Assembly (NCBI GenBank): GCA_037501455.1
Contig: CM074855.1
Coordinates: 57,605,001 to 57,669,000 of the forward strand
DNA from: Lantana camara
Lineage: Eukaryota; Streptophyta; Magnoliopsida; Lamiales; Verbenaceae
Direction: 5' to 3'
DNA length: 64,000 bases
The notes beneath the pieces are model-generated. The model searched no databases. It worked only from the letters and a program-made list of their open reading frames with translations, and was not told the origin of the DNA. Shown piece by piece: positions 1-10,809 of the stretch. The translations under genes and the position numbers were made by a program. Within the stretch, counting starts at the first letter, position 1; each line of letters starts with the position of its first letter.

Positions 1-172
1 AAGCATACAATTAATATGTCATAAAACCACATATATCGTACACTTAATATATTTCACTTATGCACAAATTCATTATCAAATTAAGGCGTAATTCCAAATA
101 AATCATGCAAGGAAAGGTAAATCGTACACTCTCGTGCCAAACCCTACCTTGATCGAGAAGCGGGGTGTCACA
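1..172 (-). mobile_element. Terminal fragment of a minus-strand Ty3/gypsy LTR
   Basis: The stretch ends with GGGGTGTCACA, the reverse complement of an LTR start TGTGACACCCCG. That start resembles element E's LTR (TGTGACACCCCGACTTCTCG). It stops abruptly at an integrase reading frame, so this LTR was inserted into the integrase gene. The five bases after it (TGATC, 173-177) would be one copy of the target-site duplication; the other copy lies outside the window. Confidence 0.75.
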
Positions 173-1190
173 TGATCGGTTCTCGAAGTCGGCCCATTTT
201 CTCAAAGTTCGGATGTCTGAGAAAGTGCCTAAGTTAGCCAAGTTGTATCGCAAGGAGATCATGAGGTTACATAGTGCACCGGTCAGTATTATTTTACATA
301 GAGATCCGCGGTTTACAGCGAGTTTCTTGCAAGAGTTGCAGAAGTGTATGGGTACTAAGCTCCAATTCAGCACCACATCTCACCCACAAACGGATGGACA
401 ATTCGAGAGGTTAATAAAATATCTCGAGGACATGCTTTGTGCTTGTGCCTTGGATTATCAAAACATGTGGGATGAGCAGTTGGACTTGGTCGAGTTCGCC
501 TATAACAAAAGCTTTCAATCAGCTATTAGTATGGCTCCGTATGAGGCACTGTACGGAAAAAAGTTTCGATCGCCTCTCTTTTGGGATATTGATGAGTGGA
601 GGTGGACCAAGGATGGTAAGCTCGACAGAGCCAAGAAACCAACGAAGATTCAGAATACTATTGAGAAAGTGAAAGAGATTCATGAAAGATTAAAGACAGC
701 TCAGAACCAACGGAAAAGTTATGCAGATAAAAGAAAACGGCCCCTAGAGTTCGAAGTGGGAGATAAGGTTTTCTTGAAAGCATCTCCTCGAAAGGTGTTT
801 GCTCGGATTGGTAAGGGTGGCAAGCTTAACCCTCGCTACTTTGGCCCCTTCGAGATTCTTGAACGAATTGGGGAAGTAGCCTACCGACTGGACCTACCAC
901 CCAGTTTGACGGGGATTCATAATGTTTTCCATGTCTCACAGATAAGGAAATTCTATCCCGATGAGTCTTCTATTCTTCCTGTTGAAGAGGTACAACTAGA
1001 GCCGGTTTTGACAATTAAGAAGCACCCGATTAAGATCTTGGACCGAAAGATGTAAGAGTTGAGAAACCGGCAAATTCCTTTGGTCAAAGTCTTGTGGCAT
1101 GATTAGAAATCTGAAGAAGCCACTTGGGAGACCAAGGAGAAGATGAAACAGCTGTACTCGGAGCTTTTCAAGACCTCGCTTCGGACCTGA
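173..1190 (+). pseudogene. Ty3/gypsy pol fragment: integrase core to C-terminus
   Basis: This is the 3' end of a retrotransposon polyprotein. It holds the second half of the integrase catalytic core, the GPF/GPY-type region (PRYFGPFEILERIGEVAYRL) and a chromodomain-like tail (IPLVKVLW...EEATWE). The 5' part was cut off by the LTR insertion at 172. Two in-frame stops interrupt the tail (1053-1055 and 1104-1106), and the natural end is the TGA at 1188-1190. The core glutamate is present (GQFERL). The motif that normally reads SDRDPRF reads LHRDPRF, so the catalytic aspartate is replaced by histidine. The protein would insert cDNA into chromosomes, but this copy is dead. It shares most residues with E's integrase but comes from a separate element. 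Confidence 0.9.
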
Positions 1191-1203
1191 GGACATGTCC
1201 TTT

Positions 1204-1218
1204 TGAAGGAGGGGAGTT
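1204..1218 (+). promoter_or_regulatory. Polypurine tract of the left element
   Basis: A purine-rich run (GAAGGAGGGGAG) directly precedes the LTR start TGTAACATCCC. In LTR retrotransposons this tract primes plus-strand DNA synthesis. Its position right after the pol remnant fits. Confidence 0.75.
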
Positions 1219-1967
1219 TGTAACATCCCAACTTTCAGGTACTCTTTATGGGTTTGATACGTACACAACTTAATTATTTGTTTATACACTTATATGATAT
1301 TCTAATATTTATTTGATTATTTGTGATTATTTGAATTTATTTGTTTAAGTGTGAACTTGCAACTTTGAAAGTTTATGACTCTATGCCTCGTATTTTGCTC
1401 ATTATGTGTCCGAATTTTATTTCGTTTCTTGTGAATTTTTTATATGCATGAATTATGTGAGTTTTGAACTTGGTATTATGCTCTTTTTATGTTTTGGAGT
1501 TTATTTGTTTTAGCTTTGGCTCGTTTTTGTTTTACGGAACCTAAAGGAGGTTAAAGAGCATTTAGCGCACCTTATCTTGGGCTAGGGAATTTAGATTCGA
1601 ATTCCAAAAGAGGTGTTGAACTCGCAAAAAAATTTGGAAGCTTTGGAACCTAACCTCATATTTTTCTAAGTTCATTTGGACCTCCGAAATCCCACCGAAA
1701 TGAGCACATTGCGCCAAAATAACACCTTTTACTAGTCTTGAGCTTGTGGGTCCCATTTTAACCCCAATTAAACTCAAACATGACTTGTATGACTTGAGTT
1801 AATTTCCCTGTCTCCCACCTATCGAATATTTTGAACCACACCCTCACCCAAAGAAGAAAAGTGCAGCTCCAAGGAGAAAGAAGAAAAGAAGAAGGAAGAA
1901 AAGGGCCACTATTCATTTCCTTGAGATTTTGAGTTATAATCTCCATCATTCTCTTCCAATCAAAGAG

Positions 1968-3776
1968 GTAAGTTAATATTTGATATCTACATGACCTTGT
2001 GACCATTTTAACTTCAACTTTGCAAGATTTCACCATTATTTGAATGATATATGGTTTATATAGTGAATAGTGAGGGTTTGGAGAGATTTGATGATTCTAG
2101 CTTGTTCTCATGTGAATTCTTTTGATATGAGGCATGTATATGGTTCCTAATACATCATTTGTGACATATATGAACTTGGTTTAAGTATTGGTTGAGAATT
2201 TATGACTTTGTCATTATTGATTTTTGAAGCTTTTGTAAGAACTTGAACTCTTTTCACTTCTAGCATGTATTGTTGCAAGTTTGGACCATTTAATGACTTG
2301 TAATGCATGAATTTTTTCTTCCTTTTCGTGCCTATAGGTGTTAGCTTGTTTTTGGTATTGATTTCTTTGAGCTTTTGGTGTGTTTGAGGGCTGAAATCGA
2401 ACCATTTTAGCTCAGCGTAGCCCTAATGCCCGTTAGGTCATTCCTTTGCTTTGGAAGTTAATGGGCGTTAGCCCTTTGCTTGGACCGTCTGACCCTCCTA
2501 AAGGGAGTTAGCCCCCTCTTGTGTATAGTTGAGTAACGACCGTTAGTCTAGGCCCTGGAGCTCCTGACCTGGCTAATGGTCGTTAGGGCCAAGAAGAGGA
2601 CCTTCTTTGCTTCTTACATGACTTATATATGTTATAAACAAGTTGTAATATGTGTTATGAGTATTGCATTAAATTTATGGATCATTTTGTTATGAAACGT
2701 GCAAGATATGTTCACTATGCCCTACCTGTGTACTCGTTGCATTTCATACTTATCATTCGCACTCATATGCATTTTTCGAACGTCTATTTGGTTCATTTTG
2801 AGTCTAAGAGTATCCTTTGTTGTTTTTGTTGTACAGATGACCTTCCTGTTGGTCACGAGCCCGCTCCTTAGGCGTCCGTTTCATACCCTTTTGTCACCAC
2901 TATCCGTTTACAAGGTGAGGTTTCGTTCTTTTAGCTAAATGACCTATAACCCTATGTGTTTTGAAGCCTCGCATGTGAAATATGTATATTATATGATAAA
3001 TACGTGTGTGATATATACTTTCAGGGCTTGTCCCGTTTGTCATATGATCTTCAAAACGATTTGTGTATATATATAAGCTATTTTATGTTTGATTTGAAAA
3101 CTTTGAATAAGTGTGTGTGTGTGTGTGTAAGCGAGTTTGGATCCTTGAAAGATAGCTTTGTGAAAATTATGCCTTTTGGAGTTATGCATTTGGGCCCCGG
3201 AGAGTGGTATGGTACCTCGGGACGACTGTGGGGTCGTCGTGCTCTCCCATCAACACTTTCCATTTGAGAGTCTCACCCAACCTTAGGAGGTTCAGGAAGG
3301 GTGCTTCTCTTGAGCCGGCGAAAGCAATCCATCGAAGTTTTGAAGGACGTATTTAAGCCTTGTCTCATGTCCATCTTGCTTATAGTTAGGGCCGTCAACC
3401 CTTCTATCACTCGGAGAAAGGATGGTTTATGCATTTCGTTTTGATTTTTGCCTTTGTTTGTGGAAGTTGGAGGGATAACTCGTTCTAGCCGAGTTGTGTG
3501 AATTCGTATGATCTACGAAACGGGAATGGATTCCTAAATACCTAAAACTTGTCATTTTGGCCTATGGCCTTAACTTCTTTTAAGTATTTATATATATGCT
3601 ATCACGGGAAACGTTTTAGTTTGCAAAAACCATTCTCGGTTCATGGATCTCTTTATGAATTTTGTTAAGTGCTTTACTCTAAACGTATTATGGGTGCGTG
3701 TGTTAGCCCCCTCACTAGTTATTAGGACTAACCCTCATTGTTGTTTCTCTTTTTCCCCTTATCTTTTGAGTTACAG
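1968..3776 (+). other. Candidate LTR intron (left element)
   Basis: The donor-like site AGAG|GTAAGT matches the plant 5' splice consensus. The 3' end has a branch-like CTAAC (in GGACTAACCC, near 3728-3733), a T/C-rich tract and TTACAG|G, followed by the conserved GAGCTAGG block. The same arrangement occurs in every other long LTR here. Function is inferred; no transcript was examined. Confidence 0.45.
2423..2586 (+). repeat. Palindrome cluster, CTAA..TTAG type
   Basis: At least four imperfect copies of one interrupted palindrome occur: CTAATGCCCGTTAG (2423-2436), ATGGGCGTTAG, TAACGACCGTTAG and CTAATGGTCGTTAG (2573-2586). They lie about 450-620 bp downstream of the donor-like site. Other LTR families have clusters of unrelated palindromes in the corresponding place. 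Confidence 0.6.
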
Positions 3777-3972
3777 GTACCGTTTGAGTCGAGCTAGGTG
3801 GTAAGTGTTCGTCGAGTCCTACTTGTGGTTTAGCTCGAGTCACATTTGCATCATAGTGGTTATTAGTTTTTATACTTATGATCTATTTTGGATATGTACT
3901 ACGTATACTTTGCTACACTTTGTTACTCGTTCAATTTTGGGCCCGGATGGGCAATGTACAGGTGTATATGCT

Positions 3973-5095
3973 TCCAAAAAATCCCTATTTTCTATTAATT
4001 AAGTGGATTATATATTAATTATATAACCACCTAATTAAGTAATTAATTAATCCTTAATTAAGGATTAATTAAAAGCTACAGAGAGAAATAGTCAAGAGGG
4101 CCATTTAAATTGCCAGAAAAGCTTATGAAATCGGAAAGCAAAAGTTGGTTCTGAAATGAACAATTCATCTCCTATTTATACCATAGGAAATGGGATACCC
4201 GAGGTATTTCCTCATTTTTGGCGTGCAAGCCAAGTTCGGTTGCCCAATCCGAATGCACCACCGCGTAGCTTGGCCTCCAAGGGGTTCAACGCCACCGACC
4301 ACTCGCCATTTGGTCTTCTCACGCGCCCCCACGCACCACCTTAAGATCTGCATGTTCATGGGACGCGTGGGGTACACGACCCCATGAGAGGCCACCGTGT
4401 GTCCCGTTCACCGGTTCGACCGGTGGTCCAACGACTTGGACCGGTTCGATAGAGAACCGGTTGGCTCAGATAGTCCGCCCTTGATACGTGGCAACCCCTC
4501 GTGATGCCATGTGTCCGGGTGGGTACCGCACGTTGACCCGGCTCGTTTGCTGATCCGCGCTAGATCCAATCTGGACCATCCGTGTGCGCTGTCGTGACTC
4601 CATTGTCCACGTGTCGCGCCACGCGGCGCCCAGTCATTGCCACTTGGCGTTGACTCCCTGATGTGGCATGACACCTCAGCTGCCACGTCATGTTACCGCC
4701 ACATCAGCAAAAAAAAATTTTATTTTTTTTCGAAAATATTTTTATTTCTCCAAAATAAAATTCCGGGCATTTCCAACTCTTTGGAATTTAATTTATTGCT
4801 CGAAATAAATCCCTTGGCTAATTTCAAACACTTAGAAAATTTATTTCTCTCTCTATCCTTTTAATATTTTCTCTTTGGTCTTCGTTGGGCTTACAAGGGA
4901 CCTGTTAAACTAATTAATTTTAGCTTCAAATGGGTCAATCTATTATCATCCCATGATAATAATTGATTATCGTTTAACAATATTTAATTCCACTAAATAA
5001 ATATTGTTGAACCCTAAAATTAATTAAATTATTCACGAATTTCTCGATCTAAAATAATTTTGCATTTTACTCCTCTGTACAAATATCCGTGATGC
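3973..5095. other. AT-rich, possibly copia-type LTR stretch
   Basis: There is no coding capacity. It has a TATTTATA-like box near 4170, a GC-rich centre (4240-4700) with ACCGGTTCGACCGGT-like inverted repeats and CCACGTGTCG motifs, then an AT-rich tail with CTCCAAAATAA. The tail resembles that of the copia-like LTR at 52514-53248. The outer bases (TGTATATG near 3973, GTGATGCA at about 5094) would fit TG...CA LTR ends, but no target-site duplication was found. Class and exact ends are uncertain. Confidence 0.35.
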
Positions 5096-8000
5096 AAAGC
5101 CCCGGCTTTTCAGTCGTATTGTATGACGTTTGTGTTTACGTAATTGCGCGTTTAAATTATTTAATTATGTAATTAATTGTTTATTATAATTATAATTTTA
5201 ATTAAGCTTTTTAATTATATTTATTTCATTTTACTTTAATGAACATCTAAAATGGAATTTAATTTTATAATTGAATTATGAAGTTTAAATAATTTTTGAA
5301 TGTTATGCACTTAAGTGTTTTGAACGAGTGTCGTTTCTATCTGATTTGATTCCGAAATTTGGAGAAATTTTAGTATGTTGTAGATTTATGGGTTATGAAC
5401 TTGTCAATGTGCTCGATTGATGTTTTTGATCTTGTTTGGTGTGTTAACAAATTTTATTTTGGGAACGAGACTAAGTCGGGGTCTAAAGAACATTCGGCGC
5501 ACCTCTAGTTCCGGACGGACTATCTTGGGCTAGGGAATTCGGATTCAAATTCCGAAAGAGGCTTTAGACTCATAATGAAGAAAGGAAACCAAGGAACCTA
5601 GATTCATATTTTTCTAAGACCGTTTGAACCCCCGTTTTTCGCCCGTAACACGCCTTGTGTGACAGATTCGCCATATTTTACCATTTTGGCCATAACTTGT
5701 TCAATCTTTGACCAATTCAAGTGATTCTTGGCCCAACCTTTCCCTTATTTAAGCCTCTTTCTCCCATTTACCACCTTATTTCGTTTTCAATAGAGAGAAG
5801 GGAGAAAAATAGCTGCCAACCGAGAGGAAAAAAGGAAGGCAAAAATATTGTTCCATTTTTTATTTCCAAGCTCGTTTCTCATCCGATTCGGCTCAAATTT
5901 GAAAGATAAGTCCGGATTTGTATTCTCCATATTATTCTCTTTCTTTTAACACCATTTTTTCTGAATTACATGATCATTTGAGCATTTTATGACTAGCTTG
6001 ATGAATAGTAAGGGTTATAAATATATTTGATTATTTCTTGCCAATTCTTAAACCATTTCTTGGTTTTAAGTTACTTCATTGATCCTTAGGCCCACTTCTA
6101 TGATTATTTGAAGCTAAAATTTGTGATAAGTTACTAAAAATTAAATCACCATTAATGGATTTGAATGAAACTTGGAGATGAAGATGGTGATGAATTTCTT
6201 GCCTTTGATCTTGTTTCTTCCTTGTTTGTGTAATGTTAGCTGTTGTTTTGGTACTTCTTTTGGCTCTCTTTTCTTGCCTTAACCTTACCTAGAAGTGTTA
6301 CTATTGCTGCGTAGTTGTGGAGAAGAAATACAGGGCTGGAATGCTCCTAGCAGTCGGGGCCGCGACTGTTTTCAGGCAGTTTTGGGTCGCGGTCGCAACT
6401 GGATTTTAGCCTACCTTCAACCTGTAACAGTGCTGCAGGCTGCTGCTGGAGTTGGTCGCGACCATGACTCATTTTGGCTTGATTTGGGTCGCCCCTGTGA
6501 CCTTGTTTTTGGATAGTTTCGACCCTAGCTAACTGTTGTTGCGTGATTTGCTTCTTTCTTGTTTTAATCATGCAAACCTTACTCATACGTGTTTATTATA
6601 TTGCCCTAAGTTGTTCTATTTTATATATATATATATATTGGGGTGTGTGTGTGTGTGTATCAAGTAGTATGTGTATGTAATGAGAATATAATATATATAA
6701 CACATGCATGTAGTTTGTGTACCTAATATATATTATCTGATGCATGCATGAATTATGAGAATGAAGTATGATTTTAATGCATGCATGTAGTGTACGTAAG
6801 TATTAAGTATTAATTGTTATTTCTAATTTATATTTATAATAATAGGTCGATGAATAATATATCATGAATTGTATACCCTATATGAAATTATGAAAATAAA
6901 TTGATACCATTTCATGTTCATATTTATGTAAATAACTTGGATAACTTTGTTTTATGTAATTCCCAATTTAAGCTTATTATTTTATGTGTTTGAGATTATT
7001 ACATGGAGTTTATGGCTCGAGTTGAATTGATTTGTGAAAAATTATAGAACGAATTAATATGAAACTTTCAAATGTTGAACGTACTTGAACATATTAAGTG
7101 AATTGCTTGATTTCATGTCTTCCCAATGTCATTTTACTTCTTATGCATTTCATATCATGTTCATTGCATGTTGTACATCATACTTGGGTCATTTGGAGTC
7201 TTGAGTCTCACGCTTGAGCCGTATTATTTTGTACCGTTTTCTGCATGGCGGAGACGTACCGGGTTCATATGTTACTCGCAAGTCTTCTTTTCTTCTTCGT
7301 ATTGTTCGATAAGGTGTAACAGGTGGTTTTTCTTACTATTAGTTAAATAATGACCCGATACACCTTAATGTGTAAGTTTTAAGCCAAAAAATATATATAA
7401 TTATATCGAGTCATTTAAAAAGGAGTCATTGATTTCACGTTAAAGCCCTTTTTTTTTAATATTGAATCCCTAACCTAATGTTTTGGCGAGATCAGTGACC
7501 ACATTGTTATTGTGGCCCGGGACTAGTGTACGTGGCTATCCGGGGAAGCTTGGGCTTACGGGGATCTCCTTACATTAGTCCCACCAGAAATCACAGAGTC
7601 CGGAACTCGCTAGGAGATTAGCAACGAAAGGGAGCTGAGCGCCTATAGGGAACTCATGAACCCCCTTTGGTCAATGAATGAGGTTGCTGGGTCATGCTAA
7701 CACGTCGGCCGCCCGAAGGAAAAAGGCATAAGTGTATTGAATGATCGCATGCATGATTGAATAAATGAACCATTGAATGATCACTAATGAACGAATAAAT
7801 GAACAAATGCACACACGAGGTGGAGGTTGGAGAAGTCGCCCTCTCACCGGGCTCACGTAATGACCGCATGAATGTAAGGAATGAATGAAATTAATGTTGT
7901 AATCTCGGGCGTGTTTTCTTTGTTTTCACCCACTTGGGATTTGTTTAAACAAAAAACTTGTACGGGATTATGACTTGCATGTGGGTGTGCACTTTAATTC

Positions 8001-8529
8001 TCATAATAGTATTATATTAAACCCTGCTTTATACCCACCAGTCTCCTATAGACTGAACCCAGCTTTGTTTTCAGTTCTTTTGCAGGTTTGGAGTGCTAGG
8101 CGGGAGTTCGGGTCTGTCGAGTCTTGTGGTCTAGTTTGAGTCGCACCTTCGCATATTGTAATTGATTATATTACCATGAATAGTATTGATTTTATGCCAT
8201 TGAATCGGGACAGGCTTCTAGGGATAGATTGAACTCGTATTTATGATTATGTTTTTGAATTATGTATATATTGGAATCTCGGGACTAGGTAACTATGTTA
8301 GTTGAACCTGTCTCTATGATCGATGTAATTTTGAATATATGTTCTACTTCCTTAATTGCATTTATCTTTTTAGAATTGTTTAATTGGTTTCGATGGTTTA
8401 GTTCCTGCCTAGCTTAGTGAGTGAGTGAGTCCCCGTTCGTTCTGATCTGGCACGTGTATGGATTTCCCATTTCATATATGGGTCGGGCTGAGTGCGGGGG
8501 ATGTGGCGCCTTCAGTTTGGGATGCTACA
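5096..8529 (+). mobile_element. 5' LTR of element A
   Basis: This is the plus-strand copy of the LTR also found at 29247-49924. Both read CCCCGGCTTTTCAGTCGTATTG at the start (the first bases of this copy are altered) and end GGATGCTACA or GGGTGCTACA. Contents in order: U3 block with GGGAATTCGGATTC (about 5487-5565), a TATTTAAG TATA-like box (about 5748), a degraded donor (GAAAG|ATAAGT at 5905; the other copy has GTAAGT), a GTCGCGAC-type palindrome cluster (6351-6502), (TA)n and (GT)n runs (about 6625-6660), the conserved stem at 7519-7582 and the acceptor TTTTGCAG|G at 8085 followed by GCTAGGCGGGA. The left flank does not match CATGA at 49925-49929, so A's target-site duplication is not confirmed. 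Confidence 0.85.
6351..6502 (+). repeat. Palindrome cluster, GTCGCGAC type (A 5' LTR)
   Basis: CAGTCGGGGCCGCGACTG (6351-6368) has six-base perfect arms. It is followed by GGGTCGCGGTCGCAAC, GGTCGCGACC (near 6454) and GGTCGCCCCTGTGACC. In A's 3' LTR the lead palindrome is a perfect GTCGCGGCCGCGAC. The minus-strand LTR F carries a diverged version (52401-52512). Confidence 0.6.
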
Positions 8530-8537
8530 TCCTTAAG

Positions 8538-8550
8538 TGGTATTAGAGCC
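8538..8550 (+). promoter_or_regulatory. Primer-binding site of element A
   Basis: TGGTATTAGAGCC lies eight bases after the LTR end. It differs at one base from the canonical TGGTATCAGAGCC, which is complementary to the 3' end of initiator tRNA-Met and primes reverse transcription in most plant gypsy elements. Confidence 0.85.
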
Positions 8551-8979
8551 TCCAGGTTGCAAAATCGGGGTTCTCGGGTCGTGATTGAGTCAGTTTAGGT
8601 CGTACGGTGTAGGAAAAACTTGTCAACGTGTGCATTGCATTGAATTTTCATCGTTAATTGACATGAATTGTTGGAATTACTTGATATGTGGGATTCACTT
8701 TAAACTTTATTGCTTTACTTGTTTTACCTTATTGCTTTACTTGTTTCATTTTGCATCTAATACATGTTTGTTGTTATAAATACGTGTGATCAGCATACAC
8801 TGACCCACATGCATCTATATTCGAGTGGAACCTTTGGTTATAGGGTGTTATCACGCTAACAAAGCTACTATAAACCTTAACTACAAATGTCTCCGACTTA
8901 TCAATGAATGGATTAAGGAGCCAATGGGATTGGAAGGCCGGTGTTGCATCTTCATGGCGACAAATTGGAATTACATTTC
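8551..8979 (+). mobile_element. Element A internal region, part 1 (non-coding)
   Basis: The leader (GGTCGTACGGTGTAG...CTTGTCAACGTG) closely matches the leader of coding element E at about 35523-35560, so the two share an ancestral 5' region. After that there is no gag-like reading frame. The segment is cut at 8979 by solo LTR B and continues at 22417. Summed over its three parts, A's internal region is about 3.1 kb and has no recognisable gag or pol, as in LARDs (large retrotransposon derivatives). Confidence 0.75.
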
Positions 8980-8983
8980 TGTA

Positions 8984-9440
8984 TGTAATGTCCCACATCG
9001 TAAGTGAGGAGAAAGAAATCTCCCCTTATAAGGGGAGATGGATACCTCACCCTGTGGACGCGTTCTGTGCCACGGCTGGGTTCTCCAGTGGGCATAGGAA
9101 CAAAACCGTGAGGCCGTTTCGATTAAGGGCGTGCAAAGCGGACAATATTCACAAGAAGGTGGTTCTGGGCTATTACAGATGGTATTAGAGCCGGGGCCCG
9201 CCGATGTGCCAGCGAGGACGCTGGGCCCTTATGGGGGGAGGGTGGATGTAATGTCCCACATCGGAAGTGAGGAGAACGAAATCTCCCCTTATAAGGGGAG
9301 ATGGATACCTCACCCTGTGGATGCGTTCTGCGCCACGGCTGGGTTCTGCAGTGGGCGTAGGAACAAAACCGTGAGGCCATTTCGATTAAGGGCGTGCAAA
9401 GCGGACAATATTCACAAGAAGGTGGTTCTGGGCTGTTACA
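8984..9440 (+). mobile_element. Complete TRIM (miniature LTR retrotransposon)
   Basis: Two 194-bp direct repeats, 8984-9177 and 9247-9440, both start TGTAATGTCCCACATCG and end in TTACA. They enclose 69 bp that hold only a primer-binding site (TGGTATTAGAGCC, 9180-9192) and a purine tract (GGGGGGAGGGTGGA, 9233-9246). This is the textbook TRIM layout, and the TGTCCCACATCG start is typical of the group. It is non-autonomous and must use proteins from other elements. Its flanks CTGTA (8979-8983) and CAGTA (9441-9445) match at four of five bases, which places it inside the first bases of LTR B. Open frames crossing it are chance. Confidence 0.93.
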
Positions 9441-10809
9441 CAGTAGCACCCCAAGCGGTGGGGCACCACAACCCCGCACTATGACCCGACACGTGTACGA
9501 AATGGAAAGTCCGCACACACACTAAGTTACAACGAACGGGTGATAAACGAAAAATCCAACCTAAGCTAGGCGGTACCTAACCCTGTACAAGTGAAAAATA
9601 TGCAAAACCTGAATGCGAAAGCGATACAAAATACGAATTATCAAAAACTTTAATCAACAATCATAATTCATGTATTCCAGAAAGTAAATCAACAACAACT
9701 AAAAGGGTTTAACTAATCAAGGAAACCAGTCCTAACCTGTCCCGAAATTCATACAACAAAACGGGTTCAACTAATCCGAGCACCTGTCCTAACCTGTCCC
9801 GAAATTAATACATTCAAATCATAAGCTTCAACCTGTACAGAATATATCATATACAAAATTTCAAACATAAATTGAAGCAAAGAACATAAAGGACTCAGAC
9901 GGATAGACATAGACTCGACAAACACAATACAAAGCCACCTAGCTTGAACTCCAAGGACCAGAACCTGCAACTAAAAACATAACGGGGAGGGGTCAGTACA
10001 AAGACTGAGCGAGGGGGCTAACACACACCCACACAATATACATAATAGAGCAAGGCACGTATCAAGAGGAGGAATCATGAACCGGGAATAGATTTTTCAC
10101 ACCAAAGCATTTTTATAAGAAAACCGATACATATACATATACTTAATAAAAATAATTTCATAAAACTATCCCCGTTTCATAATTCCAAGATATAATCATA
10201 ATGCTCAAGCGAGTAACAAGCTTGCAACCTTACTTTCGTATTTAACATAAGAAAATCGAAATCATACATACCAATCCACCCAAGCTCCAATATAGAAGGG
10301 CTATGTATACCTAAACTATCCATACATACATAACCTCGAGGGGTAGAGATCCCACTGCGAGTCCTTCCCGGTTTTTACACCGCAAGCTCGAAGAGTACGC
10401 CTTCCCCGAACTCCCAGGGTCGTGCGTGACTGTAGCACCCGGAATGCTAGGCGCCACATCCCCCGCACTATAGCCTCAATCCACATATGAAACGGACAAT
10501 TCATACATGAACCGAAACTATGGCGAACGGGAGACAATAAAAACTCAAAAGCTAGGCGGGTACCCTCAATTAATACCACTAAGCAATATATCAATAAAAG
10601 CGGAAGCAATAACATTCAATACTTATAGGTACCATATTTACATATTTATTAATAGATACCAACATTTCATATAATACAATATCATATCCAACATGAATAA
10701 GGCATAATACAAAAATATAAGAAGTATCAATACATGAACCAAAATATGAGGTGAAGTGCTAGACCCGAATAAAAGACAAGCTAGACTCTAATTCCCGCCT
10801 AGCTCGATC

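Larger units (their letters stand above)
1219..3972 (+). mobile_element. 3' LTR of the left Ty3/gypsy element (right end lost)
   Basis: It starts TGTAACATCCC after the polypurine tract. It carries the U3 block with GGGAATTTAGATTCGAATTCC (about 1555-1612), a donor-like AGAG|GTAAGT at 1968, a palindrome cluster (2423-2586), a (GT)n run near 3112-3128 and an acceptor-like TTACAG at 3776 followed by GAGCTAGG. Related LTRs extend about 380-445 bp past the acceptor and end in CA. Here recognisable LTR sequence fades by about 3970 with no terminus, so the right end is truncated or interrupted. The end coordinate is approximate. Confidence 0.75.

Noticed and set aside
8538..8550. tRNA gene remnants at TGGTATYAGAGCC sites
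   Set aside because: These are primer-binding sites next to LTR ends; no cloverleaf sequence surrounds them.
9123..9518. Overlapping 131- and 117-codon frames
   Set aside because: They cross the two repeats of the TRIM and merely reflect the duplication.
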